From NCBI GenBank assembly GCA_038380795.1, contig CM076261.1, positions 33,567,866 through 33,631,865 of the forward strand: a stretch of DNA of 64,000 nt. The letters are read 5' to 3'. Shown in pieces: positions 53,592 through 64,000 of the stretch. Under the pieces are notes generated by a model, which was given only the letters and a program-made list of their open reading frames with translations, had not been told where the DNA came from and made no database searches. A program made the translations under genes and the position numbers. Within the stretch, counting starts at the first letter, position 1. Every line of letters begins with the position of its first letter. Source of the stretch: Pyrocephalus nanus (lineage: Eukaryota; Chordata; Aves; Passeriformes; Tyrannidae).

Positions 53592-55069
53592 ATTTCAGTC
53601 TACCTAAAAATCACACATAGCAGCTCCTCTTGCACGCTTAAAATATATGGTCTGATAGGTACACATGAATAGGATGAGAGGGATGGTATTTTAAAAATCA
53701 TACTAAAAGATTTCTTACATGTTAAATACAGAATCAAATCTAATGTACTGCTACGTAAGCTGCTTAAAGTATTTAGGAATTTAGAGGGTTTGGGTATTTT
53801 GGGAGGGGAAAGGGAGTTTGCCTTTTTATAAGTTTTCTTCCCTAATTCAGAAAAATACTAGAAGTAGTATGGTCTTAGGAACTTTTGTTAAACTTCATTT
53901 TCATAAATCACTGTCATAAAGGTCTTCAGAACTACTATTGAAAGTACTCAAAATCCCAGTTTCTCTGCATTTAAACATTCATGTTCTCTTTTTGTAATCT
54001 GAAATATTAATAAAGGTTGAAATTGAAATTATTTTATGGTTCTTTATGCAGAAATTTTAAGAGGGACTGGATTTCAGAAAAGACCCCACCTGAATAAAGA
54101 TGAACGAACTTTTTGGGTTTTAATGAGCTATCTACACAGAGTTTCAAAGTGATGTAGAACAGTAAATTGTTATGAGGAGAAAATGTTCAAAGTAAGAAAT
54201 GGGCACAAAAAGTCAGTGGAGGCACTTGGATATTTCTCATATGTCTTAGAGAAAGGGTCATTATTTTAAATCTGTTTTTGTAAATGGAAAGACATAGGAA
54301 AGGGTAGGTCTTGTGTTTCTATGTGGGGGCAGTGGGACATGATATTTTTTTTCTGTTGCATCTTCTTTTCCCCTCTGCTGCCCACATTTCACAGAGGCAT
54401 AAATCATGTCAACACACACACACACACCTGCTTTAGATTTACAGGCATCTGGTACGTGAGAAACTTGTTTGCGGGAAAATCTGTAAGCTCCATTGGAGCA
54501 AACTGGAAACAGAAAAAATTCCACAACAAAAAAAAGACAAGTCATAAATCTTCACATTTATGGGCACATGTTTTGTAAAGAAACTTTGTATCTGTCTCCT
54601 GTCATAATCTGCAATTATTAAAATATTAATTATTCTAGAATCTTGAAATTTAAAATTTATTTTTTAAAACCTAAAATCAATGGTTTATAGCTCAGAAATA
54701 GATGGCGTTTTGAAAAGCTTCTCTATGTTTGTTTTTTTTTCAATGCAGAAAACTTATTTTTAAAAGCATATTCAAAGCTTGGCCATACACAAGAAAGTTA
54801 ACTGTATATTTGACCTTTGCAAAGCTCTGTTTAGGCAGTAGAAGCCCCTATGTCCCTCTTGTGACATCATCAGAACCTAACAAGCTGCAGCCTACCTCCC
54901 ACAAAACTGGCAGCTGTTTAACATCTTTTCAGTTCTTCTTTGCAACAAAGATTTTCTGACTCTTCAGAAAGGCTTCTTTTGTAGCTAAAAACATATTTTC
55001 TGGTTGAAAATGCTGTTGCCATCCTTAAAGCCATTGAGAGATTGGTGGCATTCTTTGAAAGTCACATTT
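53592..55069. other. Unique sequence, no gene seen
   Basis: AT-rich; contains only a short CA repeat at 54412-54427. Confidence 0.5.
54412..54427. repeat. AC microsatellite, 8 units
   Basis: Eight uninterrupted AC units. Confidence 0.95.
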
Positions 55070-55204
55070 CAACCATTGGAACAATCTGCCCATGGAAGTG
55101 GTGAAGCCACTGTCTCTGGAGGTGTTTAAAATACATATAGATAAGAAATTTACGGAGATGATCTAAAGGTCTTTTCCAACTTTAATGATTCTATGATTCT
55201 GTGA
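55070..55204 (+). mobile_element. CR1 LINE, very short 3' end
   Basis: Starts near ACCATTGGAACAATCTGCCC, continues GGAAGTGGTGAAGCCACTGT and GGAGGTGTTTAAAATACATA (DNA for the ORF2 C-terminus: N.LP.EVV..PS.EVFK), then CTTTTCCAACTTTAATGATT, and ends in octamer-like ATTCTATG units at about 55187-55203. Plus orientation, heavily 5'-truncated, as is normal for CR1. Confidence 0.93.
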
Positions 55205-56242
55205 TTTATCTGGCTTGTATTTCATCAGACTTCAAGTTAGATATGCCAACATGATTTGATCTCCCAGAATTATTGCACTGACTTTTTGAAGAAACTTTGC
55301 ATTTATGCACAATATATAGGGACAGTCTTTTAGCCACTGGTCTAAAAAGTAATGTTTCCTTATGGAATTCACTGAAACCATTAAGAAAAAGTAATTTAAA
55401 TGTTCCTGTTAACATTCAGAAATTCTTCTTTGTGCTCCTTTTGTCCTGCACAGTAATTGTAAACTTGCTACTGTTTCATGGAGGGTGAGTAGAGAGGGGT
55501 CAGGGAAGAATCTGAAAGATATGCTAAAGAAAGCTCCATTGTTTTGAGCACATATTAGGGGTGTAAAAATAATTAAAGTAATAAAGAAAATATTAGTATT
55601 ACCTTTATGCAGATTTAGAAGCTTGTGCTGTTTCCTTCACTTGATGATCATTTCAGGCCTTTCTACAGTGCTTTAAAACTTTGAGCAGAACAGCAAATAA
55701 ACTGGAAGGCAGTGAGTGAGAATCACTGATAACCTGCTCATTATGTCTGTGGATTGTGGTTCCACAGCAAGTAGACTAGCTATATAGTTCCCAGATCTGG
55801 CATCTTTCCCCTTCTTGGTCAGTGAGCATTTTTAGGTAAAGGCTGGTGAAACTAAAAGGAATAAACAAAACTGATGCTAATGCTGAACTATATTTTGAGT
55901 ACTGATAATAAAAAGACCAAATTAGTCTCTGGTACTATGACAGCTGCTTGCTTGGAAAACTGAAATTGAGCAAGAGGGTTAGTAAGCATTTTAATCACAA
56001 ACCTATAGTAACCAAACTTATAAATGATTTTCTTCCATTTAAATCAAAATTAATTGGGTGAATATAATGGTTGTATATCATACTGCCATCTGGTGTCAAA
56101 AGAGTGAGAAACAGGACAATTAAAGCAAGTTTTCTGAAGATGCATCACCTTATGAAACAGCATCACATTTACAGATAGAGAGAACTACAAATGAGGTGAT
56201 TGGACTCATGAATATTGCCAAGTTTTGTCAACCTTTTTATTT
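55205..56242. other. Unique sequence between CR1 tail and solo LTR
   Basis: No supported gene. It contains a run with an unusually good splice acceptor/donor pair around 55454-55484, treated as a finding. Confidence 0.45.
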
Positions 56243-56247
56243 GTATC
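56243..56247 (+). repeat. Target-site duplication, left copy (GTATC)
   Basis: GTATC immediately before the TG of the LTR; identical to 57254-57258. A 5-bp duplication is made by the integrase during insertion and is the length usual for ERVL and some ERV1 elements. Confidence 0.9.
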
Positions 56248-56427
56248 TGTGTTGGGTTTGCATGGCCAAATTTTGGTTGTGGGAGGAGACACAGGGATGG
56301 CTTCTGTGAGAAGCTGCTTGAGGCTTCCCCCATGTCCAACAGAGCCAATGTCCACCAGCTCCAGGACAGATCCACTACTAGCCAAGGCCAAGCCAATAAG
56401 GAATGACAGTGATGCCTCTGCAATAAC

Positions 56428-56437
56428 ATATTTAAGG
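56428..56437 (+). promoter_or_regulatory. TATA-like element of the solo LTR
   Basis: ATATTTAAGG in the U3-like part, about 180 bp into the LTR and upstream of the GC-richer body. Inferred from position and sequence only. Confidence 0.4.
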
Positions 56438-57066
56438 AAAAAAAAAATATTGCACAGAGATAATTGTGATCAGGGAAGAGAGGAGTGAGAATAAGTGAGA
56501 GGAACAATTATGCAGACACCAAAGTTAGTGGAGGAGGGGGAGGAGATGCTGGAGGCACTGGAGCTGAGATTCTCCCACAGCCCATGGTGAAGACCAGGGT
56601 GAGCAGTCTGTCCCCATGCACCCGATGGAGGTCAACAGAGGTGCAGAAATCCACTTGCAGTCCATGAAGGAGACCCACACTGGAGCAGGTCAATGCCTGA
56701 AAGAAGGCTGTGACCCCATAGGAAACCCGTGTTGGAGCAGGCTCCTGGCATGGACATGCAAACATGTGGAGAGAGGAGTCCATGGTTTCTGGCAGGAATT
56801 TTGACCCTGTGGGGGACCCACTCTGGAGCAGCTTGTGACTGAAGGACTGCACCCTGTGGGAGGGACCCCACACTGCAGCAGGGGAAGGACTCCTCTTTCT
56901 GAGCAGCAGCAGAAACAACCTGTAATGAAGTGACAGTAAACACCACTCCTTGTCTTCCTGCACCTCTGGGGAGAGGACATAGAGCCCGAAAAGAAGGCAA
57001 GGGTGGGGAGAAGGTGTTTTTAAAATTTGCTTTACTTCTCATTATCCTGCTCTGATTTTGATTGGC

Positions 57067-57072
57067 AATAAA
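57067..57072 (+). promoter_or_regulatory. Polyadenylation signal AATAAA of the solo LTR
   Basis: Perfect hexamer within GGCAATAAATTAAA, about 180 bp from the LTR end, as expected for an R/U5 boundary region. Confidence 0.6.
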
Positions 57073-57253
57073 TTAAATTCTTTTCCCAGGTCAAATCTGT
57101 TCTATCCGTGACAGTAAGTGATGAGTGATCTCTCCTTATCTTTATCTCAGCTCATGAAAATTTTGTTGTATTTTCTCTCCCCTGTCCAGTTTGTGGAGGG
57201 GAGTGACGGAATTTGGTGAGCACTTGGCATCCAGCCAGTGTCAACCCACTACA

Positions 57254-57258
57254 GTATC
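57254..57258 (+). repeat. Target-site duplication, right copy (GTATC)
   Basis: Identical to 56243-56247, directly after the CA end of the LTR. Confidence 0.9.
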
Positions 57259-60200
57259 ATACTTATATATACTGCACTGTTCTTCTAAATTTTTTGGGTT
57301 TCAGGCTATTGCATAACTCTGAATTTAGTAGATATCCTACCATCATATAATGTGTCACATCATTTCTTGAACATTAGTGGTTACTAATAATAAATATTAT
57401 AAATTTTGCAATAAAGAGTACATTTGATGTATCAAAAGCTTTTTTTGAGAGTAAAAAGTTTATGTTTCTTATTTTCCTCTGCAGCAATGCTCACTAACAA
57501 AGCAATATGAAGGACAAGGATTTCAAAGTTAGTTTTCTTTTTATAGTGGCTTTTCTTTTCATCATATTAGAGTCCTAATTCCCATTAATTTACAATAATG
57601 AGTCATTCCTATGACATTTTCTGAAAATGCATACCCTGAAATTAAATAGTGTAGTTTCTGACTCAGCTGTCTCCCCCCTACCTTGACTTCATTATGAGTG
57701 CATTACTGTACATACAACTGTACCATATACAAGGTGCAAGCAGAGCCTATCAATAAGTATGTACTTGTGCCCAGGTTACCTAGGAGTATGTGTATGGCTA
57801 TTTGTACTATAATATCTTGTGCACACTTGGCTATTTGCATTAAAATAGCATCTTATGGCTCCAGGGAAGACTGAGGTTCACTCCACTGACTGCAGCTCAT
57901 AAAGATGCAGATACTGCCCCAAAACATCTCTATATATCTTTACACACAGTTGCAGTTAGCCATGCAGTTCTGTTATTCCTGCTCCAAGACAAGCTGATGC
58001 AAGCTGTTTGTAACCCAGAGCTGTGCAATAAAGGCAGCATGCTGTGCTGAGTCAGAGCCCCAGCCCACGAGCCATAGCAGTATGGTTGAACAGCTTCTAG
58101 ACACCTCTGAGCCCAAGCAAAGCAGATTCACAGAGATTTGCAGCAGTCTGCCTAGATATGACCTCAACCTGAGTCCTCTTGTATAATTTTGTATCTGTTG
58201 CATTGTAAACTAACATCCCCCAATAATTAGAGGGTTTAGCCATTTAGTTTACTCTTAAAATCTCCTAAGACCAACTTGGATTGCTGTTCTCTTATAAACT
58301 GGTAATTGAGGAGATTCTGTCTCTTATAAATATGCACAACAGTAATACCTGTAAAGCATACAATATTATAGAGGTTTGTAAAGGCTGTGTGATTAGGCTA
58401 AAGGAAAGGAGATGAGGGACTGGACCAAGTAAGAGATTTTAACAACAAAAAGCTACTGAAAAAAAAAAAAAAGAAAAAAAAAAGAAAATAATAAACTCTT
58501 CCTCACATCCTCTGGGAAAAGACTTGATAGTCCTAAACTGCAACAAAAAAGACTGAGACTTGACTTTAATAATAGCTTTTTAATGGTAAAGACTGAAAGC
58601 ACTATATCAGATTGGCTAAGGGACTGAGAATCTCTTTCTTTTAGAGGTTATTATAGAGATATTAGACAAATATCTCACAAGTATTTTTGAGATACATCTG
58701 ATCCTGCACTGGAGCAGAGGAAAGTTACTGACTTGTTAAGCTAACCTCTTTCATCTCAAATCTTCTAGGCTTTTATGAGTCACAGATCTTAAAGAAAGCA
58801 GACAGGATTGTCATTGATAAAGACTTACAGCCTGTGTCAATCTTACCTTATGAATCATACTCTTCTAGGAGAGTTCTAAAGATCCATTTGTGATGGTAGA
58901 GTTACTGTCAATGAACTGAGATGCTCAATCCGTTTTATATAGATTCTCATCATCCTGATCAGCATCTGTACACCTCAAAAAACCTGAAACATTTTCTCTG
59001 GCATTGCCAGTCTTGCTGAGAATGTTTTTGCCTTCCTGCTGCTGCCAAAGGGGAAATGAAAGAGAACAAAAGAGATTGTATAAAACTGAGTGCTGGGCTT
59101 TATCAGGGGGGAAATTTGTTCTGTTGTATTTATGTACGCAATATGTATTCTCTATAATTTTGATACTAATTCAGCTACTTAATAAATAAAGCTGGGTTTT
59201 TTAGAAGATAGACCTGGTTGTGAAATTTGTGGTAAAGCAATATTTCAGAAAAAAAAACTCTTCTTTGACAGGACTGAAATGCTTTACGGAGCCAGATAGC
59301 ATTTAGCCTCCATGACAGTTTTTGGCCTGCTTGCCCACTGAAAATTAGGTCAGAAACTTTAATTTTTAATGTTGAGTGTTGACTAATCCATTTCAAGTCA
59401 ACTTGAAATAAGGTTACCAATGCTTCATACTTAGCAACCTTATTGCGAAAAACCCTGACATGAGAATTCAGTACCCTCTGCCTCCTTTTCATGGACTCAG
59501 CAGTCAATTTGGGAATAAAGTAATTCACTGAACAGTGCATTGCAGCTGTGGTATCAGAAATGCAAATGCCTAATGGCTTTCAGAGCATGTAGTATCAGAT
59601 AGATATCAGATAAGGCAGGGTTTGTGGCTTCTTCACTGTTGCTTGTACTCCTGTTGTTATGCTTTACATTTAAATTATTATCAAAACAGGTAAGAAAAAC
59701 TTACATTTTTGTGCATAGCAATTATTTTAATATGCACAGAACTTTTCAAATAATTTCTTGCCTATTGAACATTCTCTTTCACTGCCATATGCATAGAACT
59801 ACCTCTCTGCTCTGTACCTGTGTCATTATTTTGTAGTGGTGCCAGAAGGCAGAAGCACTCTGAATGACTTGCTGTCATTCTTAGCTTCACTCATATCTCT
59901 AAGCACCATATGTAAATAACTTCCTCCTAGCCTCTACAGCAGTATCTTTAATCCTTCTCAGTGTTTTTATGCCATCTACAGGTCTATTCAAACCACTGAA
60001 TTATTTTATTATTTTCTTCATTATTTTGTAAATGGATACACTACTTAAATAAAATTTTCTTTAAATTGCTTATTATTTGCAAAATAATCAGATCAGTGAC
60101 ACTGGTTGAAATGCTTCACAACACCTGTTTTTTTCAGTATTTTTTTTTCAATGCAGAATAATTTTGTGGTGGTTTATGATAAACCCTCCTTTGGTTTAAA

Positions 60201-62403
60201 TCCTTATATCAACAATTTTGGTAAAAATATTTTTTGTTGGAAAAGCTGATTGTGAAAATTTAGATTTCAGGAAAGAAAATTAAAATGTAGCTCAATAAAT
60301 ATTAAAAATATATCTACAATATGTACATACTAAATGCTGTTTTTATTTAAGAATTCATAGAAAATGAAGAATTAGCTTCTTTTCCAAACAAAAATTTGGT
60401 TAGTGAGAATAATTTCATATTCAAAGGGCAAGTTTCCTTCAATATACTTTTTTTACCAAAACACCCCAGAGTGTAATTCTAACCATGAATAGACAAGCCG
60501 TGGTGACAAGATGCAGGGTAGAAATACAGGAAGCACAGAGATTTGTGACAACAAGATTACATGCATTTCTTCAAAATGATATGGCCTTTCAATTACTTTT
60601 GTGCCGTGTACAGTTAAAGAATTCATGGGTGCCTTTAGCTGATGAGAATTCTATATGTGTTGTCAAGGACAAAACCTAACTCTAAAACCCCCTTCAATGA
60701 GGTTCATTGTGCTCCCTTTAGGTAAGGCAAACCACTTAACACTGACAAAAAATGTTGCAGAGTACTTCCAGACATTAGTACAAATAAATGAATGCATGGA
60801 AAATCAAAATACAAGAGAAATGTAAGTAAGTACTAGTAGCTGACTCTTAGATGTAAATTAATCTGTGTTATAAATATTCTCGTAAAGCATATTAGGATAT
60901 CAAATATGGCTGAAGAGCAGGCTTTCTGGCAGACAATCTTTCCTGAAAACAAAATTTAACCTGTCTTTTTTTTCCTTGTGTCCATCTGCATGCAGGAAAA
61001 TTCAGTCATGGAAATGTGTTTGCGAATACTTCTTTCAAAGTTCAGCTAGAGGTCTGTAGACAAAAACCTTTTTACATGAACAGATGATTGGCATCATAGG
61101 AGCTGCACAGAACCAAAACCATGGATGCAAGGTATATTTCCATTAGAAAAATAAACTATGATGTACAAGAAAACTGTATTATAGACACAATCATTAGTTT
61201 TACCCAAGCATTCAAAAAACTTCTTTAAATCTCTTCTACCAAGAACAAAAAAAGTAACCTTAGTTGTATTGTTGAATACTTCATTTTTTTTACAAAATGT
61301 AATGTAATTACTTTACAAAGTTTAATGTCAATTCCATAGCTGAGGGAGGAATGGTGAAGTGACTTTGTTTCCAAGCAGAGTTATAGGTTTTCTAGCTAAC
61401 AGAAATGAGAGTTCAAAACTACAACTGCATTTATGAAAACTATGACTAATTGTCATGAATGACGTGATGCACTTCTCTTGTAAGAGGGAAACAATAATAT
61501 ACTTTACTAAAGAAATTTCTTGGCAAACAAAGTTCAGTGGTAGATGTGACAGTGATTTAACAGGATTGGATGGCAAAGTGCACTGATTATTTGCTGCACA
61601 GAGGACAGGGTCAGACAATACTATAAGTGAGACCCTCCCACTGAGTCATGAGGTTCAAAAAGAATTCCCTTTTGTTTGAGTCCTGAACTTGGTCAATGTT
61701 TTTTTCTCTAAAGGACTATACATACATAATCAATCCTTTATATCACCTAGCTAAGATTTCTAAGTTTAGTATGCTGTTAGTAACTTTCTGAAAATCTGTT
61801 GTGCCAAGCAATCTCTTGGCCTCAAGGAGTAACCTGAGAGTTCTCCCTGTTTGAGGGAAAATCCCAGCATGAAGCCTGCTGCTGCACAAGAGAGCTCAAT
61901 GAGCTATCCACTACTTATGGAGTAAGGTCATTTACTAATATTCATATTTGCATACCAGCAAAGTGTCTGAGTCACAGTTCTAAACAGCCTTGGCTACCAT
62001 GTTGTCATCCCACCTCCAAAGTCCAAAGTAAACTGGATACAGCCATCACAACCCCTACTGTTGGTTATGGATTAAGCAAGGGAAGGGCGGGGTGGGTCGA
62101 AAGCACACTGTTGCACAGACTGAATTAAATGAGTCTTTGGGGTATTTTAGCTTTGAACACAGGCCAAAATGGTGCATGTTTACAGGATTGACAAGGGAAA
62201 ATGCAGAACCAGATAGGTTAATTGATTTGCCCAGGCAGCCGTGTGGTCTAACGTATTGACTTTGGGCTTGGGTCTCAGAAGACACCTTCTGTCTCACAGA
62301 GCTAAGTTCATGATACACCTGTCTTACAGAGGTTTTGCGAGACTTAAACAGGACTTACAATTTGCTTTGAAAACAGTTTTTGAACATGTAGTCCAGCTCA
62401 AGA
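57259..62403. other. Mostly unique sequence, no gene seen
   Basis: About 5 kb. A more GC-balanced block at about 57880-58210, with an AATAAAGGC motif near 58027, may be a repeat I do not recognise. A-rich tract at 58459-58492. Open frames at 59004-59189, 59624-59836 and 60485-60679 lack recognisable domains. Confidence 0.45.
58459..58492. repeat. A-rich simple repeat
   Basis: Runs of A broken by single G bases, ending in AATAATAAA. Confidence 0.9.
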
Positions 62404-62468
62404 TGTATATATATGTATTTATATATATCTGTGTGTGTATATATATATGTGTGTGTATATATATATTT
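62404..62468. repeat. TA/TG dinucleotide repeat
   Basis: Alternating TA and TG blocks. The open frame 62241-62498 owes its Tyr-Ile-Cys-Val repeats to this tract. Confidence 0.93.
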
Positions 62469-62970
62469 GTAGGTAAAAGACACATGGAAGAAACTTAGGC
62501 AGTGAAATTAGTTGATTTGACATAATATAACTGCTTTACACAGTTGCTTAGTTATATATTGATCTATTAGTTACCAGGGTCAATCAGGTATCATGATGTC
62601 CTTCTTACAGTATGTATCCTCATCATTAGTACATACACATTTATCCATCATTTATAAAAAAAAAAAAAAAATTCTTGGACTTCTTGTAGTTTAAGCTATG
62701 TAAGAACTATATTTTACAGCTCAAAACATCATATTGCTCACAGAAGCGACAAAAATTCCCCAAAGTAAATAGAAAACATAAGAAGAAAATACCATAAACT
62801 TTAAAGTATATGTTTAAAGGAAGCTGTTTTTCATGTATTGCTGCCAGTCCAAAGTTTTACCATTTCAATCTTTGTTAACAATAGCAAACTTCTCCATTTT
62901 ACTGATACAAAAGGACCTTATAAATAGGAAACAGCTTGACTTAATGATATCTACTCTACTGCATTTTCAG
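62469..62970. other. Unique sequence, probable intron if the next exon is real
   Basis: AT-rich with an A16 run at 62656-62671. The last 30 bases make a good splice acceptor: a possible branch point in CTTGACTTAATGAT at about 62936-62949, then a pyrimidine-biased stretch and CATTTTCAG. Confidence 0.4.
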
Positions 62971-63083
62971 ATTTGAAAATGAGAGGGAGATGAAAATGAT
63001 GAAGGCGATGCCTGCTATGACAGTGTATTTTAGTCAGCTTGAAAAACTTGAGCATCCACTGATAGAAGTGCTGGATATTAACG
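62971..63083 (+). CDS. Candidate internal coding exon, unknown protein
   Basis: The segment is preceded by CTACTCTACTGCATTTTCAG, a good acceptor, and followed by GTAGGG, an acceptable donor. Only one of the three frames is open. It runs through 37 codons: FENEREMKMMKAMPAM then TVYFSQLEKLEHPLIEVLDIN, and stops seven codons after the donor if not spliced. The 113-bp length, with one base before the first full codon and one after the last, implies intron phases 2 and 1. The peptide is hydrophilic and helix-like at first (Glu, Lys, Met), then amphipathic, with no signal peptide or membrane segment. I do not recognise the family and see no sister exon nearby. A 113-bp open run between AG and GT can arise by chance, so this stays a candidate; conservation or RNA data would decide. 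Confidence 0.35.
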
Positions 63084-64000
63084 GTAGGGAATGGAACTGC
63101 TAGATTATGAAGACAGTTCAATGATGCAATACTAAAAATCTTACTAATCTAACTGTAGACCTCAACTTGAATATATGCTGAAATCTACTTCAGTTGAAGC
63201 AAGTGTTGCTAGCACCTGCAACTTTTCTGAAAATTTCTAGTAGGTTGTTTTACCACCTGTGTGCATTTTGTCTTTATGAAATAGTTTGAAGTGAAAGATT
63301 TTAAAGACTTTAACACTTATGTTGTTTTTGCATGAAAAGAAATTTGATTTTTGGAATTCAAGGTGTCAAAACTCTGAAGACCATATGTAGTTTTAGGCAC
63401 TTAAGCAGCACTACAGACTATTATTGAAGCATCTTATGCTTGTAAGAATCTTCTGTTGTGTGATATGTCTCTTTGAAGGGGAGTATACTATTAGCATAAT
63501 CCTGTAAGAAGAAATATTTCTGTGAGATTTTTTGAATGCCTGTGTAGCTAACGTGGGATAAGAACAAAAAAGGAAAAAAACCAAAAACTTCCTCTGACTT
63601 GGGAATTTGAATTTAAAAAAATTATAAGTGAATAACTGGCACTTTACTATGTAGAGTAGAATAATCTCACAGTTGTTTGCCACATTTAAGATTGAGTAGT
63701 TGTGACCTGTGACTAAATTAAATGTCGTTAAATAGTATATGGGAATCACACTGAGTCATATTTATAGCCCACTGAGTATAATCTGAAACTCTTTATGAAA
63801 ATGAAGGTCTTCTAACATGCTCCAGGTAGAAAAATGAGATACAGAAAAAAAACCTGTTTATCATATACAAATATGCACATTCCATGACTGCAGAGTATTC
63901 ACTGATAGAGACACTACTCTGTTTCATTGATATCAGTTGAAGTACAACATATCAATTAAATTTGGTAATTCATTCGGGGGGACAATATGGATGAAAACAG
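63084..64000. other. Unique sequence to window end, no further exon seen
   Basis: AT-rich, possibly intron downstream of the candidate exon. The window ends in ATGGATGAAAACAG, which could be the end of another exon if a GT follows, but the next bases are not available. Confidence 0.35.

Larger units (their letters stand above)
56248..57253 (+). mobile_element. Complete 1,006-bp solo LTR (ERVL-like), plus strand
   Basis: Begins TGTGTTGGGTT and ends AACCCACTACA, so the termini are inverted repeats with one or two mismatches (TGTRKTGGGTT) and the canonical TG...CA. A perfect 5-bp target duplication (GTATC) flanks it. Inside are a TATA-like ATATTTAAGG at 56428-56437 and an AATAAA at 57067-57072. 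The middle (about 56670-56885) holds four diverged copies of a motif like GGGACCCACACTGGAGCAG. No gag-pol-env or second LTR is present, so the provirus was reduced to one LTR by recombination between its two LTRs. The long frames on both strands (up to 151 codons) overlap each other and reflect base composition. The family is one I associate with birds; a precise name needs a library search. Confidence 0.95.

Noticed and set aside
55297..55488. 63-codon open stretch ending near a strong donor
   Set aside because: No ATG at its beginning and no family resemblance; only the short splice-flanked part is kept as a low-interest finding.
56508..57042. Overlapping antisense frames of 151, 136 and 96 codons
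   Set aside because: They lie wholly within the solo LTR, in several frames at once, with no retroviral protein motif.
59624..59690. Possible first exon with transmembrane helix
   Set aside because: Same reasons as the full frame: no ATG and no acceptor.
59624..59836. Leucine-rich frame resembling a signal peptide before a CAG|GTAAGA donor
   Set aside because: The frame begins at GTG rather than ATG, the upstream AG has no pyrimidine tract, and a stop lies 24 bases upstream; the hydrophobic run can come from T-rich DNA.
60485..60679. 64-codon frame with a true ATG
   Set aside because: No recognisable domain, only fair start context, and the length is within chance in 64 kb; would need translation or conservation evidence.

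Overview
The window reads as vertebrate nuclear DNA, very probably from a bird. It is strongly AT-rich and contains no run of long open reading frames. It carries several fragments of CR1 LINEs. These include the CR1 3' tail built from ATTCTATG-type octamers and recognisable pieces of the CR1 ORF2 reverse transcriptase and its C-terminus. It also carries endogenous-retrovirus long terminal repeats (LTRs) of types familiar from bird genomes. There is no bacterial, archaeal or phage signature: no operons, no ribosome-binding sites, no CRISPR array, no rRNA or tRNA that I could recognise. All identifications come from reading and memory of families; no database search was possible.

Layout. 1-7.8 kb is mostly unique AT-rich DNA with one probable LTR near 0.84-1.19 kb. 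At 7.84-8.02 kb lies a CR1 3' end. 8-15.9 kb is unique. At 15.94-16.37 kb there is a solo LTR (+) whose relative lies inverted at 41.15-41.58 kb. At 17.96-19.08 kb three CR1 pieces lie side by side in an order that does not match the element. 19.1-41.1 kb is a long unique stretch with microsatellites and a 39-base A run. At 43.03-43.58 kb is an antisense CR1 3' fragment, followed at 44.37-44.86 kb by a nearly 0.5-kb CTTT microsatellite. 46.86-47.35 kb is a probable LTR with a nearby G-run. At 51.9-53.4 kb a CR1 ORF2 is split by a 450-bp LTR. At 55.07-55.20 kb there is another CR1 3' tail, and at 56.25-57.25 kb an intact 1,006-bp solo LTR with a perfect 5-bp target-site duplication. The rest, to 64 kb, is mostly unique.

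Host genes. I find no convincing complete gene. The best candidate is one internal exon at 62,971-63,083 (+): polypyrimidine acceptor, GT donor, and a single open frame of 37 codons. If real, much of the window is an intron or the flank of a gene whose other exons lie outside or were missed. The protein is not one I recognise. The window is best described as an intergenic or deep-intronic region shaped by CR1 and LTR insertions. I did not find an undescribed biological system in it.
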